Assembly (NCBI RefSeq): GCF_002007105.1
Contig: NZ_MVBC01000021.1
Coordinates: 1-64,000, forward strand
Origin: Hymenobacter sp. CRA2
GTDB lineage: Bacteria > Bacteroidota > Bacteroidia > Cytophagales > Hymenobacteraceae
Direction of reading: 5' to 3'
DNA: 64,000 nt
The translations under genes and the position numbers were made by a program. The notes under the pieces were generated by a model. That model did not search any database. It saw nothing but the letters and a program-made list of their open reading frames with translations, and was not told where the DNA came from. Of this stretch, positions 7,602 to 17,047 are shown in pieces; position 1 is the first letter of the stretch, and every line of letters starts with the position of its first letter.

Positions 7602-8273
7602 ATGCCTTGTATGCTCGATATCAACTGTGACATCCAGATCTTGTTTCAGAACCACGGCGTGGGCGTGGTGGCATTGGCAGACAAAGCCCTGTTGCTGACC
7701 CGCACGCCGGCACTGGTCTGGGCACAAGTCGTGCTGCAGGAGTATCCGGACGGCGTATCTTCGCAGCTCGACGTGCGCTTGGATATCGGTCCGCAAATGC
7801 TGATTGAGTCCTTCGGGGATGTTGGCGAAGACGCGGAAAGTGCGGTGCAGAACAACCTGCGCAACTTCGCCCACAACAGCTTCCACGTGCTGCTAGCGGC
7901 GCTGCAGCAAACCACGACCGACAAGCAGATTGACACCGAGGAGTGGACCATAAACGGCCGGCAGTGGCGCGTGTACATGGGCAACTACGGCATCAAATCC
8001 CTGGGCGGGCAACCGGTAACGGTGCCGCAGGAATTGGTTACGACCTTAGAATCCATTATCCGGCAGTTGCCGCTCACCCAACCCCACCACTGGTTCCGCC
8101 TTTTCCTTTCCTGCCACCAGCGCGAGCTGACCTATGTGGAGTTTCTGATGGATAACGCGCCGGTGCCGACCGTGGAGGAGCAACTACGGCAGCTCGACTG
8201 GCAGTTAGCGGACGATTTTTACAGCGTTCGGCTCTTTCTGATGCTGCAGCAATTGCCTACCGGTACTGCTTAG
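7602..8273 (+). CDS. Hypothetical protein, possibly DUF6348-like
   Basis: This soluble protein has about 223 residues. Possible ATG starts are 7575, 7602 and 7611; 7602 is chosen because a TATCTTCG promoter-like box at 7585-7592 overlaps the earlier one. Features include an N-terminal mixed strand region, WTINGRQWRVYMGNYGIKSL in the middle and WFRLFLSCHQ near residue 165. It weakly recalls DUF6348 proteins. It heads a tight cluster: the ACT-domain gene begins 11 bases later and a methyltransferase 18 bases after that. Confidence 0.65.
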   Translation: MPCMLDINCDIQILFQNHGVGVVALADKALLLTRTPALVWAQVVLQEYPDGVSSQLDVRLDIGPQMLIESFGDVGEDAESAVQNNLRNFAHNSFHVLLAALQQTTTDKQIDTEEWTINGRQWRVYMGNYGIKSLGGQPVTVPQELVTTLESIIRQLPLTQPHHWFRLFLSCHQRELTYVEFLMDNAPVPTVEEQLRQLDWQLADDFYSVRLFLMLQQLPTGTA

Positions 8274-8284
8274 CTCCCTATACC

Positions 8285-8686
8285 ATGCCCGGCGAAACCA
8301 ACCTCACCCAACTGCTGCGCACCATGCAGCCCGAATTGCAGCCCGGCCGCTACGTGTTTTGCACCGTCGATTCACTCTTGGGCTTCGACGTGAGCGAGGC
8401 CATAGGCCTGTTTCGGGAGCGGGAAGGCTGGACGCTCATTCTGCCCCAAGCCGCCGCCGACCGCCTGCAACTGCCCTACTCGTACGTAGCGGCCTGGCTG
8501 ACGCTGACAGTGCATTCGGCCCTGGAAGCGGTGGGCCTGACGGCAGCCTTTGCGCAGGCGCTGGCCCGGGCCGGCGTGAGCTGCAATGCGGTAGCCGCCT
8601 ACTACCACGACCATATCTTCGTGGCCGAGCGCGACGCGGAGCGGGCTTTGCAGGTGCTGCGGCAGCTGGCCGCTACCGCGTCCTGA
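8285..8686 (+). CDS. ACT-domain protein (DUF2241-like)
   Basis: This 133-residue protein matches a family of standalone double-ACT-like proteins. It opens with GETNLTQLLRTMQPELQPG, then YVFCTV, and ends GVSCNAVAAYYHDHIFV followed by ERALQVLRQL. ACT domains bind small ligands, often amino acids, and regulate enzymes. The ligand is unknown for this group. It has no membrane segment. It lies between the preceding hypothetical gene and a methyltransferase with gaps of 11 and 18 bases, indicating an operon. Confidence 0.88.
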   Translation: MPGETNLTQLLRTMQPELQPGRYVFCTVDSLLGFDVSEAIGLFREREGWTLILPQAAADRLQLPYSYVAAWLTLTVHSALEAVGLTAAFAQALARAGVSCNAVAAYYHDHIFVAERDAERALQVLRQLAATAS

Positions 8687-8704
8687 TACCCACTGCCTGC
8701 GCCT

Positions 8705-9340
8705 ATGGATAACTACCAGGAAAGCATCGACGCCTTCGACCAGCAGGCCGCCGCGTACCAGGCCAAGTTCATGGATGTGCACCTGTACGACGACACCTAC
8801 GACGCCCTCTGCGAGTTGCTGCCGCCGGGCGCGGCGCGGGTGCTCGACGTGGGCTGCGGCCCCGGCAACATTACCCACTACCTGCTCGCCAAGCGCCCCG
8901 GACTGCTTATCGACGCCCTTGACGCGGCCCCGGGCATGATAACACTGGCCCAGGCCAACAACCCCCACGCCACGTGCCGGGTCATGGATTGCCGCGACAT
9001 CGGCCAGCTTCCCGGTCCGTACGACGCCGTGGTTTGCGGCTTCTGCCTGCCCTACCTCGACCAAGCCGATGCCGCCCAGCTACTGCGGGACGCGGCCGGG
9101 CTACTGGGTCGCGGCGGCGCACTTTATGGCAGCCTCATCGAGGGCGACTACGCGCACTCAGGCCCGCAAACCAGCAGCAACGGCCAGCACCGCGCCCACG
9201 TGTACTACTACAGGGCCGGGCAGGTACAAAGCTGGCTTGTGGCCAGCGGCCTGGAGTTGCTGACGCTGGTACGCAAGACGGACGCGGCGCCCGGCAGTCC
9301 GGCGCCGGTTCAGCTGATTTTTATTGCCCGCAAAGCGTAG
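8705..9340 (+). CDS. Class I SAM-dependent methyltransferase
   Basis: This 211-residue protein has a Rossmann methyltransferase fold. Motif I is VLDVGCGPGNITHYL near residue 45, motif II is an acidic residue in DALDAAPGM, and motif III/IV is YDAVVCGFCLPYL near residue 110. It binds S-adenosylmethionine; the acceptor substrate cannot be predicted. It is the third gene of a short operon starting at about 7602. Confidence 0.9.
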   Translation: MDNYQESIDAFDQQAAAYQAKFMDVHLYDDTYDALCELLPPGAARVLDVGCGPGNITHYLLAKRPGLLIDALDAAPGMITLAQANNPHATCRVMDCRDIGQLPGPYDAVVCGFCLPYLDQADAAQLLRDAAGLLGRGGALYGSLIEGDYAHSGPQTSSNGQHRAHVYYYRAGQVQSWLVASGLELLTLVRKTDAAPGSPAPVQLIFIARKA

Positions 9341-9451
9341 GCGCAGCCCCGCGCCGGCCCCGGGTGTATTCGTTGGGCGGCGGCTTACGTATGTGCCCTC
9401 GGGCTGGCTTGCTGCCCCAGCCTGGCCGCATTCCGGCGCAGCGTAAAACAC

Positions 9452-12400
9452 ATGGCGCTTTCGGGTTCCGGCCGCAGAGCCGGGTTGCTGATACTGGGTA
9501 TTCTGGGCGTGGTGCTGCTCGGTGCGGGCGTGCTGGGCACGCGCTATGGCCGCCGCTACCTCGAGCAGCAGCTACGCCAGCACCTGGCCGCCAACTCCGA
9601 TTTGCGGGTCAGCCCGTTACAGGTGCGCCTGTCGTGGCGCGACTTTCCCTACCTGACGGCCCAGCTGCAACCCCTTACCTTCACCGATACGGCCTACCGC
9701 CGCGCCGAGCCCGTGCTGCAACTGGGCCGCGTGGATGCCCGCCTGGCCCTGGGCAGCCTGCTGCGGGGCCGCGTGCGCGTAACCCGCCTGGTGGTGCACG
9801 GCGCCACCCTGCGCACCTACGTGGACGGGCGCGGCCGGCGCTGGACGCTGCACGGCCGGCGCCGCTCCGGCCCCGGGCAGCCGCCCGCATTTACCTTCGA
9901 GCTCGACGCCATCCGGCTCCACAACGTGCGCCTGGCTTTCCGCAACGATTACAAGGGCAGCGCCTTCGCCGCGCAAATCCACGAAGCCCAGCTCCGCGCC
10001 GGCCTGCACGGCGACGAGCTGCGCCTCAGCGGGCAGCTCAGTGGCTTGGTTGACTCGCTGCACAACCGCAGCGGGGAAGTGCTGGGGCGCCGCCCCGTGC
10101 AGGCCTGGGTGCATTACCGCTACGCCTTCAGTCGGCGGCAGGGCACCTTCTGGCGCACCCGCGCCACGCTCAACGGCGACACGATTCACGTAGCGGGCAC
10201 CCACACCACGGCGGTTGCCGAACCAGCTGGGTCCATCCTGCGCCTGCGCTTCGAAGGCGAGCAGGCCCTGATGGGCGTACTGCGAACGGCCCTGCCGCCC
10301 AGCTTCGAGCCCTTTCTGCACGGGGCACGCAGCCCGAGCAAGGCCCACATCCGCTACACCATTTCGGGCCTGAGCAGCCCCACCGTGCTGCCGCGCAACG
10401 TGCTGCGCTTTCAGCTGCGCCGGGCCCGGCTGCTGTGGCCCGATTCCACGCGGCGCATCAACCACTGGGACTTGCTGGCCGTGCTCGACAACGGACCAGC
10501 GCACAGCTCCCGCACTACCTCGCTCACGCTGCAGCGCTGCCGCATCTACTCGCCCATGGGTGAGCTGAATCTGCGCGCGACGGTACGCAACTTCGACCAC
10601 CCCAGTATTATCGGCGAGCTGCGCGGCCGCACCGATCTGCCGGCCCTGGCCGCGCTGGTAGCGCCCGGCGCGTGGCGGGCCGAACGCGGCCGGGCTACCC
10701 TGGATGTGCGCCTGCGCGGTCTGCTGCTCACGGCCGCCAACCAAACGCCCGCCGAAATGGCCGGCCGCTTGTCCCTGCGGGGTAGCGTAACGCTGCAGGA
10801 TGCAAACTTCGAGCTGCTGAGCCGACGCGCCCATGTGCGCAACCTCAACGTGCGCCTGGGCCTGCGCGACAGTTTGTGGCAGCTGACGGACCTATCGGGG
10901 CAGGTAGCCGGCATGCGCTTCCGGGCGTCGGCGCGCACGCTGTACCTGCTGGAATACCTCACCGGCCGGCGCCCCGCCACCCAGATTACCGGTTCGCTGG
11001 CCGCCGATGAGCTGCGCGTAGCCGAGCTGGGCCAGCTGCTGCGCCCCTCCCGCCCGGCTGTCCCGCGCAACCAACGGCGGTCTTCCTCCCCTGACACTAC
11101 CTTGCTGCCGTCCGGGCTGCGCCTGAACCTCGGCCTGCAGTGCGCCCGGCTGGTACTGCCCGCCGATACGCTGTATGAGGTAGCCATGCACGTGGCCCGC
11201 GACGCTCAGCGCACCCGGCTCAGCAAAGTATCGGCGCGTATGTGGGGCGGCCTGATGCAGGGCCAGGCAGCGTGGCCCGTGCCGAGCCGCCGGACGCTGG
11301 AGCCGCCCACGTTTCGGCTGGCGCTGCGCTTCGGCAACGTGGATTACCTGCGCGTTATCCGGCTGCTGGCCCACCCCGACAGCCGGGTGCCCCGGCGGGC
11401 GGGTAGTCCTCGGGCCACGGCGAACCAGCGCAGCAGCCTAGCCGTGCGGGAGCTGCTGCTGGCGGCCAACGGGCAGGCCACCTGCCAGATCAACTCCCTG
11501 CGCCTGCCAGTGGGCGAAAACCTGCGCCACGTGCGGCTGCAGGTCAGCAAAACGGGCGCTCAGCTGCGCATGCCCGCGTTGTACTTCGCCACCAGTACTG
11601 GCGGCGGGGCAGGCTTTGCGCAGGCCACGGCCCGCGTGGTCGAGGGCCGCCTGGCTGCCGCCAGTGCCAATCTGGACTTGCGCTACGCCACCGTGGACGT
11701 GCAACGGCTACTGCTGGCCCTGGCCAGCTTGCAGCCACCGGAGGAAAAAGAAGCCATCCGCCGCCGGGCCGCGGGCGAAAAGCCGGGCTCCGGGCGGGCT
11801 TCGGCGCTGCTCCGCAACGACCTGCTTACAGCTCGATTGCACGTTCGGGCCGAGCATGTGCGCTACGGAGCCCTTACCGGCACGGGCTTCCGCCTGACCT
11901 CGCAGCTGCGGCCCGGCGAGGCCCGGCTGGACGAGTGCGTGCTGCGCGCCTTCGGGGGCGAGGTAAGCCTGCGGGGCCGCCTGCAAACCGATGCGCCCGA
12001 TGGCCACCACCCCGTGCACGTACAGGCCTTGCTGACTAACATTGCGCTGCCGCGGCTCTTCGAAGTAGCCGACGCGCTGCGCCTGGAAGTACTCGGCAGC
12101 GACAACGTGCGCGGCACCATGCGCTGCCAGGCCGACTTATACAGCGACCTGGGCCCCGATTTTCTGCCGGCCATCGAGCGTACGCGGGGCTACGCGCAGG
12201 CCAGCATTCAGGACCTGGAACTGCGGAACGTGACGGCCCTGGAGCAGGCGCTGAAGTTTATTGGGGAGCACCGCACCAGCCACCTGTACTTCCGGCCGGT
12301 CAATACGCAGTTCTTCCTCGATGGGCCGCGGCTGCTGGTGCCGCAGCTGCTGCTCAACAGCAACCTCACGGATATGGAAATCAGCGGCGAGTACTACCTC

Positions 12401-12682
12401 ACGGGCCGCTCCAATCTGTACGTGGGGCTTAATCCCGTGCAGGCCCTGCTCGGCAATAACCGCAAGCGCACGGCGCGCATCCGCGAGAACCAGCCCAACC
12501 GCCGCCCCGACCGGCATCTGCTCTACGTGAACCTGCACCGGCCCGACGGGGGCACGCGCTATGCCGTACGCCTGTTTAAGCGCGGCGAGAAAAAGCAGCA
12601 GCAAGCCGCCTTGTACCAGGAGTACCGGCAGCTGCTCCGCCGCCAGCCCGTGGATACTACCCTGCTCCTGCTGCGCCAGTGA
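9452..12682 (+). CDS. Large AsmA-like envelope protein
   Basis: This 1076-residue protein has an N-terminal membrane anchor (AGLLILGILGVVLLGAGVLG). A long region follows with the AsmA/YhdP-type pattern of amphipathic beta strands. The C-terminal AsmA-like module (about residues 850-1000) includes ALEQALKFIGEHRTSHLYF and DMEISGEYYLTGRSNLYVGL. AsmA-family proteins form periplasm-spanning grooves that move phospholipids to the outer membrane. This gene is transcribed alone. Composition is very Arg- and Leu-rich, consistent with local GC content. Confidence 0.82.
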   Translation: MALSGSGRRAGLLILGILGVVLLGAGVLGTRYGRRYLEQQLRQHLAANSDLRVSPLQVRLSWRDFPYLTAQLQPLTFTDTAYRRAEPVLQLGRVDARLALGSLLRGRVRVTRLVVHGATLRTYVDGRGRRWTLHGRRRSGPGQPPAFTFELDAIRLHNVRLAFRNDYKGSAFAAQIHEAQLRAGLHGDELRLSGQLSGLVDSLHNRSGEVLGRRPVQAWVHYRYAFSRRQGTFWRTRATLNGDTIHVAGTHTTAVAEPAGSILRLRFEGEQALMGVLRTALPPSFEPFLHGARSPSKAHIRYTISGLSSPTVLPRNVLRFQLRRARLLWPDSTRRINHWDLLAVLDNGPAHSSRTTSLTLQRCRIYSPMGELNLRATVRNFDHPSIIGELRGRTDLPALAALVAPGAWRAERGRATLDVRLRGLLLTAANQTPAEMAGRLSLRGSVTLQDANFELLSRRAHVRNLNVRLGLRDSLWQLTDLSGQVAGMRFRASARTLYLLEYLTGRRPATQITGSLAADELRVAELGQLLRPSRPAVPRNQRRSSSPDTTLLPSGLRLNLGLQCARLVLPADTLYEVAMHVARDAQRTRLSKVSARMWGGLMQGQAAWPVPSRRTLEPPTFRLALRFGNVDYLRVIRLLAHPDSRVPRRAGSPRATANQRSSLAVRELLLAANGQATCQINSLRLPVGENLRHVRLQVSKTGAQLRMPALYFATSTGGGAGFAQATARVVEGRLAAASANLDLRYATVDVQRLLLALASLQPPEEKEAIRRRAAGEKPGSGRASALLRNDLLTARLHVRAEHVRYGALTGTGFRLTSQLRPGEARLDECVLRAFGGEVSLRGRLQTDAPDGHHPVHVQALLTNIALPRLFEVADALRLEVLGSDNVRGTMRCQADLYSDLGPDFLPAIERTRGYAQASIQDLELRNVTALEQALKFIGEHRTSHLYFRPVNTQFFLDGPRLLVPQLLLNSNLTDMEISGEYYLTGRSNLYVGLNPVQALLGNNRKRTARIRENQPNRRPDRHLLYVNLHRPDGGTRYAVRLFKRGEKKQQQAALYQEYRQLLRRQPVDTTLLLLRQ

Positions 12683-12711
12683 CGGGTAACCAGGCCATTT
12701 GGCACTACCGG

Positions 12712-13347
12712 CTAATCCGCTTTTTGAAACAGACAGGCCAGGATGCGCGGCATGGTGTTGCGGTCGTCGTCATCGAACCATTCCTGCACGCGCCGCACCT
12801 GAAAATGCGCCCGGAAGGCGGCTTCTGTAAAGTCAGATAGGTGGTGCACAAAGGCGGGTGGTTCCACCGTGCTACCCGGGCTGATTTCGAAGCGGGCCCG
12901 GCTGCCCTGGTACTGCCGAAAGGGGTGCAGTTCGCCCAGGTAAAACCAGCCGCCCGGCCGCAGTACGCGGCGGGCTTCGGCAAACACGTGGTCGAGGTTG
13001 GCAATGTGCTCCAGCACGAGGCTACAGGTCAGCAGATCGGCCGCGGCGGCCGGGGCGAAGTGCCAGGGCTGGGTGATGTCGGCGGACTGAAACCGGATGT
13101 GCGGCTGCGGCAGCTTGCGGCGGGCCTGCTCCATCATTGCCGCCGAAAAGTCGACGGCGGTGAGCTGCCCGACCTGCGCGGCCAGCCATTCGGTGTTCTT
13201 GCCCGTACCGCAGCCCAGCTCAATAGCCGCGGCGTGCGGCCCGGCCGGCGCCAGCGCCCGGATGGCGCGGGCTTCCAGGTCGCGGGTTTTGTTGAGCATG
13301 GCGTCGTAGCTGCCGGCCCAGGCGTCGTAGGCTTGCTGGATATTCAT
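12712..13347 (-). CDS. Class I SAM-dependent methyltransferase
   Basis: This is a 211-residue protein starting MNIQQAYDAWAGSYD. Motif I is AIELGCGTGKNTEWL, followed by LTAVDFSAAMM and a post-motif LTCSLVLEHI. It resembles UbiE/BioC-like or generic Methyltransf_11 enzymes; the substrate is unknown. The frame stays open upstream, but ATG 13347 is placed just downstream of a strong terminator (13365-13401). It is convergent with the AsmA-like gene. Confidence 0.9.
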   Translation of the reverse strand: MNIQQAYDAWAGSYDAMLNKTRDLEARAIRALAPAGPHAAAIELGCGTGKNTEWLAAQVGQLTAVDFSAAMMEQARRKLPQPHIRFQSADITQPWHFAPAAAADLLTCSLVLEHIANLDHVFAEARRVLRPGGWFYLGELHPFRQYQGSRARFEISPGSTVEPPAFVHHLSDFTEAAFRAHFQVRRVQEWFDDDDRNTMPRILACLFQKAD

Positions 13348-13364
13348 ACCCCAAGCTGCACAAA

Positions 13365-13401
13365 AAAGCCGGGCCGCGCGTGGTTGGCGCGGCCCGGCTT
13401 T
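13365..13401 (-). terminator. Intrinsic terminator of the TerB-like gene
   Basis: AAAGCCGGGCCGCGC (13365-13379) pairs perfectly with 13387-13401 across a 7-base loop. Read on the minus strand the hairpin is followed by a run of T. It sits between the stop of the TerB-like gene and the start of the methyltransferase. Confidence 0.85.
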
Positions 13402-13418
13402 AGCTGAAACAATGGCAG

Positions 13419-13844
13419 TTAGCTTACAGTAGGCGGATTGCGTCCGGCGTCGGGGGCGCCGCCGGCTAGCTGCGTCACCATGTCGTCGAGGATTTGCTTG
13501 TTGTAGCCCACGCGGTTGGCGTACTCCAGGCACAGCCCGTACTCGCGCGGGTCGATTTGGCCGTCCTGCAGCATCATCTGCACCAGCGTCTGCAGCTCCA
13601 GCGTGCGTTGCAGCCCGTCGGCGGCCACCACGAAGCTGAGTACGCTGAGGTTGTCGGCAATGGGGCGCACGTCGTCGTAGCTCAGGCCCAGGCGCTGCCC
13701 GATCTGCACCAGAAAGTCGCCTTCGTCTTTGTCCAGGCGGCCGTCGGCAGCGGCTACCAGAATCAGGTTTTGGAAGAAGGCCAGTTTCTTTTGCTGGGTG
13801 TCGAGCAGTTTATCGAGCGGGTGGGCGGTCTGCTTGGTTTGCAT
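13419..13844 (-). CDS. TerB-like protein
   Basis: This 141-residue soluble helical protein has two acidic EF-hand-like TerB segments, AAADGRLDKDEGDFLVQIGQ near residue 31 and DGQIDPREYGLCLEYA near residue 95. TerB-like domains bind metal ions and occur in tellurite-resistance and general stress proteins. No other ter genes are present here, so a direct tellurite role is not supported. It is followed by its own terminator. Confidence 0.8.
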   Translation of the reverse strand: MQTKQTAHPLDKLLDTQQKKLAFFQNLILVAAADGRLDKDEGDFLVQIGQRLGLSYDDVRPIADNLSVLSFVVAADGLQRTLELQTLVQMMLQDGQIDPREYGLCLEYANRVGYNKQILDDMVTQLAGGAPDAGRNPPTVS

Positions 13845-14109
13845 GAGTCCGGGAAGGTTCAGCGTGAAGGATGGGACAGGCCCTGCGGCCGGGTCGGTTT
13901 ATTCAACGGCCGCCTGGGCGGAAGGTTGGCGGCAGCCCAGGCAGCAAGCCCGCCCTCACCCGGCTCGACAAGGACCTCGTTACCCCATTTCTAAAGTCTG
14001 ATTTTACCCGATTATGTGAGTCCGGTGGGTATCGGGTTGCCGTAATATTGTCAGCGGTAGCGGGTACCACCGCCCGCTCATTCATTCGTCTCCTTTTTTT
14101 CCTGCCGTC

Positions 14110-14553
14110 ATGAACCAACAACCTTCAACTGCTTTCGTGGGGGCCTCCTGGATGGCCCTGATTATCGGCGTGCTGGCCTACAACATTGGCCTGTGGAACG
14201 CCAGCATGGCCCTGAACGAAAAGGGTTACTACTTCACTATCCTTATGTACGGGCTCTTTGCTGCCATTTCGGTGCAGAAAAGCGTGCGCGACCGGCTCGA
14301 AGGCATTCCGGTGACCAACCTGTACTTCGGCATCAGCTGGCTGTCCACTATCCTGGCCGTGTTGCTGCTGGTGGTAGGCCTGTGGCACGCCTCGCTCACG
14401 CTCAGCGAAAAGGGCTTTTACGCCATGTCGTTTACCCTGAGCCTCTTTTCCGCCATTGCCGTGCAGAAAAACACCCGCGACAACAACCCGCAGCCGAACA
14501 CCGCTCCTACCCCGCACGTGGAAGAACGCCGGCGGGTGGAGCAGGAGGCCTAA
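14110..14553 (+). CDS. YiaA/YiaB-family inner membrane protein
   Basis: This 147-residue protein has two copies of the YiaAB two-helix unit. They share the pattern G-LWNASMALNEKGYYF (first) and GLWHASLTLSEKGFYA (second), each followed by a helix and AISVQKSVRD or AIAVQKNTRD. The C-terminal 25 residues are polar. The cellular role of YiaA proteins is unknown. It ends just before a strong bidirectional terminator. Confidence 0.9.
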   Translation: MNQQPSTAFVGASWMALIIGVLAYNIGLWNASMALNEKGYYFTILMYGLFAAISVQKSVRDRLEGIPVTNLYFGISWLSTILAVLLLVVGLWHASLTLSEKGFYAMSFTLSLFSAIAVQKNTRDNNPQPNTAPTPHVEERRRVEQEA

Positions 14554-14569
14554 AGACCTCTTGCCCGAA

Positions 14570-14610
14570 CGCAAAACGGCCCCGCGGAAGCTCCGCGGGG
14601 CCGTTTTGCG
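14570..14610. terminator. Bidirectional terminator between the yiaA-like and protease genes
   Basis: CGCAAAACGGCCCCGCGGA at 14570-14588 pairs with 14592-14610 over 19 perfect bases and a 3-base loop. It lies between convergent stop codons at 14553 and 14630. Confidence 0.85.
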
Positions 14611-14629
14611 TTAAGCCGATAAGTGTCTT

Positions 14630-16792
14630 CTACAGCTCGTCCTTCATCACGGCTACGGCCTCGCGCAGCGTCAGGTCTTTGCGCAGGGGCTGGATGAAGC
14701 GGCGGGTGCGGCCCTGGGCGAGGCTGTCGGCAGCGGAGGCAGGCGCGGCCATAGCCACGGGGCTCACGTCGAGGGCAACGCCCTGCTGCTGGATCTGCTT
14801 GAACTTCTCGGCCGCCGCGTGGGCCTGCTGCTGCTCGGCGCGGTAGGCTGCCAGGTTCAGCGACACCACCGTAGTCTGCCGGCGCTTGGCCATGTCCTGT
14901 ACCGCATCGTTGAGCACGCGAAAGGCGGGGTTGGCGGCCACGCGGCTGTTGCTGGCGGCTTTCAGCTTGTCCACGGCCGGGGCGGCGGCCCAGGTCTGGT
15001 ACTTGGCCGGGGCAATTTCGTCCCAGGGCAGCGGGTAATCGGTGTCCTGCTCGCCGTCGGCCAAGGTGCTGTAGCCATCGGGCACCAGGATATCGGGCGT
15101 CACGCCCTTAAACTGCGTGCTGGCGCCGTTGATGCGGTAGTACTTCTGGATGGTGAGCTTGAGCGAGCCGAAGGGCTTGAGCGCGGCCAGCTGCGGGTTC
15201 TGGTCGGTGTTCATGATGTCGTCGAGCTCGAAAATGCGCTGCACCGTGCCTTTGCCGTAGGTGGTGTTGCCCACAATCACGCCGCGCTTGTAGTCCTGAA
15301 TGGCACCAGCCAGAATCTCGGAGGCCGAGGCGCTGTAGCGGTTTACCAACACCACCAGCGGGCCGTCGTAAAGCACTTTCGGGTCGGGGTCGCTCACCAC
15401 TTCGGCGGCGCGCTGCCGGCTCTTTACCTGTACCATGGGGCCGCTGGGCACAAACAGGCCGGCCATGTCGGCCGCGTCCTGCAAGGAGCCGCCGCCGTTG
15501 AAGCGCAAATCCAGCACCACGCCCTGCACGTTCTGGGCCTTGAGCTTTTCCAGCTCGGCGCGCACGTCCTCGGCCGAGTTGCGGCCGCCGTTGCGGTTGA
15601 AGTCGGCGTAGAAGCTGGGCAGCAGGATGTAGCCGAACTTCTTGCCGCCTTCGTTAATCACGGCCGACTGCGCGTAGGCTTCCTCCAGCACCACCACGTC
15701 GCGGATGATGGGAATGACCTTGACCACGCCGTCGGGCTTTTTCACCGTCAGGCGCACCTCCGTGCCCTTTTTGCCGCGGATGAGCTGCACCACTTTGTCC
15801 TGGCGCATGCCCTCCACCGACACGGGCTCGGCGGCGCCCTGGCCCACGCGCAGAATCACGTCGCCGGCTTTCAGCTCGCCCTGCCGGTACGAGGCCGAGC
15901 CGGGCACGATGGTAGCCACAATGATCTGCCCGTCTTTCTCCCCGATCTGGGCGCCGGTGCCTTCGAGGCGGCCGGTCAGGGCCAGATCGAAGTTGGTTTT
16001 ATCCTTGGGCGCGAAGTACTCCGAGTGCGGGTCGAAGGTGTTGGCCACGGTGTTGGCAAACGCGGCGAGGCGGTCGGCTTCGTCGGTCTGGCGCAGGTCG
16101 TTGAAGTACTCGTCGTAGTACTTGAGCACCTGCTTGCGGGCGTCGGCCTCCAGCTGAGCGGGCGTGCGCACCGGCGTCGAAATGGTGGCCTGCGAGGGTT
16201 TGGCCTTGGCGGCGGCCAGCGACTTGGTTTGCTGGCGACTCTGCTCATCCATCATTTCCGAGACGCGCGCCAGGGTTTGGTACTTGAGCAGGCGGCGCCA
16301 CAAGTCGCGACGGGCGGCGGCATCGGCGGGGAAGTCGAGCTTGTCGGGCTCGGTTTCCAGCGTTTCGTTGGCCGTGAAGTCGAAGGGCTGTTGCAGCAGC
16401 TCGCGGTACAGGGCCTGCGTTTCCTGCACGCGCTGGTCGATGAGCTTGGTGCTTAGGTCCAGAAACTCGTGCTTGCCCTGCTGAATTTCGTTGTCGATGT
16501 TCTTCTCGTACTGGCGCAGCTGCTTCACATCCTGCTGCAGCAGAAAACGCTTGCCGCCGTCGAGGCGCTTGAGGTAAAGGTCGAACACGCGCTTGGAGAA
16601 GGCGTCGTCGAGGCGCTCGGGCTGCACGTGGGCCACGCCCAGGCCCTGGGCTACGGTAGCCAGTAGTACTTCTTTTTTCTGGGGCGGCACCCCGTCGGCC
16701 GGGCGCGGCACCGTGCCGCTGCCGGGAAACATCAGCAGGAAACCGGGCAGCAGCGCCGGGAAGAAGCCCAGGGTGGAGCGAAAAGACAACAT
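14630..16792 (-). CDS. prc: Carboxy-terminal (tail-specific) processing protease, S41 family
   Basis: This protein has 720 residues from ATG 16792, which precedes a hydrophobic signal/anchor. Next come an N-terminal helical domain, a PDZ domain (GTGAQIGEKDGQIIVATIVP, then GELKAGDVILRVG) and the S41 catalytic core. The core contains LDLRFNGGGSLQDAADM, RYSASASEILAGAIQDY with the catalytic Ser, and GNTTYGKGTVQ with the catalytic Lys. A C-terminal DUF3340-like region follows. It acts in the periplasm, degrading or trimming envelope proteins from their C-termini. Length fits the long Prc/Tsp class. Confidence 0.93.
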   Translation of the reverse strand: MLSFRSTLGFFPALLPGFLLMFPGSGTVPRPADGVPPQKKEVLLATVAQGLGVAHVQPERLDDAFSKRVFDLYLKRLDGGKRFLLQQDVKQLRQYEKNIDNEIQQGKHEFLDLSTKLIDQRVQETQALYRELLQQPFDFTANETLETEPDKLDFPADAAARRDLWRRLLKYQTLARVSEMMDEQSRQQTKSLAAAKAKPSQATISTPVRTPAQLEADARKQVLKYYDEYFNDLRQTDEADRLAAFANTVANTFDPHSEYFAPKDKTNFDLALTGRLEGTGAQIGEKDGQIIVATIVPGSASYRQGELKAGDVILRVGQGAAEPVSVEGMRQDKVVQLIRGKKGTEVRLTVKKPDGVVKVIPIIRDVVVLEEAYAQSAVINEGGKKFGYILLPSFYADFNRNGGRNSAEDVRAELEKLKAQNVQGVVLDLRFNGGGSLQDAADMAGLFVPSGPMVQVKSRQRAAEVVSDPDPKVLYDGPLVVLVNRYSASASEILAGAIQDYKRGVIVGNTTYGKGTVQRIFELDDIMNTDQNPQLAALKPFGSLKLTIQKYYRINGASTQFKGVTPDILVPDGYSTLADGEQDTDYPLPWDEIAPAKYQTWAAAPAVDKLKAASNSRVAANPAFRVLNDAVQDMAKRRQTTVVSLNLAAYRAEQQQAHAAAEKFKQIQQQGVALDVSPVAMAAPASAADSLAQGRTRRFIQPLRKDLTLREAVAVMKDEL

Positions 16793-17047
16793 ATAAGCGG
16801 AAAAGCGAAGTCGAAGGAAAGGATGGAAAAGCAAGCTACCGAATCGGCGAGGATAAATCGGCGGGGGTGGCCGGTAGTCTGACTACCAAGACACTAATGC
16901 CCGAAACGGGTTGCACGCGGGCGGCAGGCTCACATAAGCATGTGAGCCAGTGCAAATCACTTGCCAGCGCACGCGGGGCAAAAACTGAAGCAGGAACATG
17001 CGCAGCTGCTTCCGGTATCTTCGCGATGCTCAACGACGAATGCTTTA

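Noticed and set aside
13419-13844. Tellurite resistance locus
   Set aside because: Only a TerB-like domain is present; no terA, terC, terD or terE gene is nearby.
14819-16456. 545-codon plus-strand frame antisense to the tail-specific protease
   Set aside because: It is an antisense shadow with His/Val/Gly-rich low-complexity composition.
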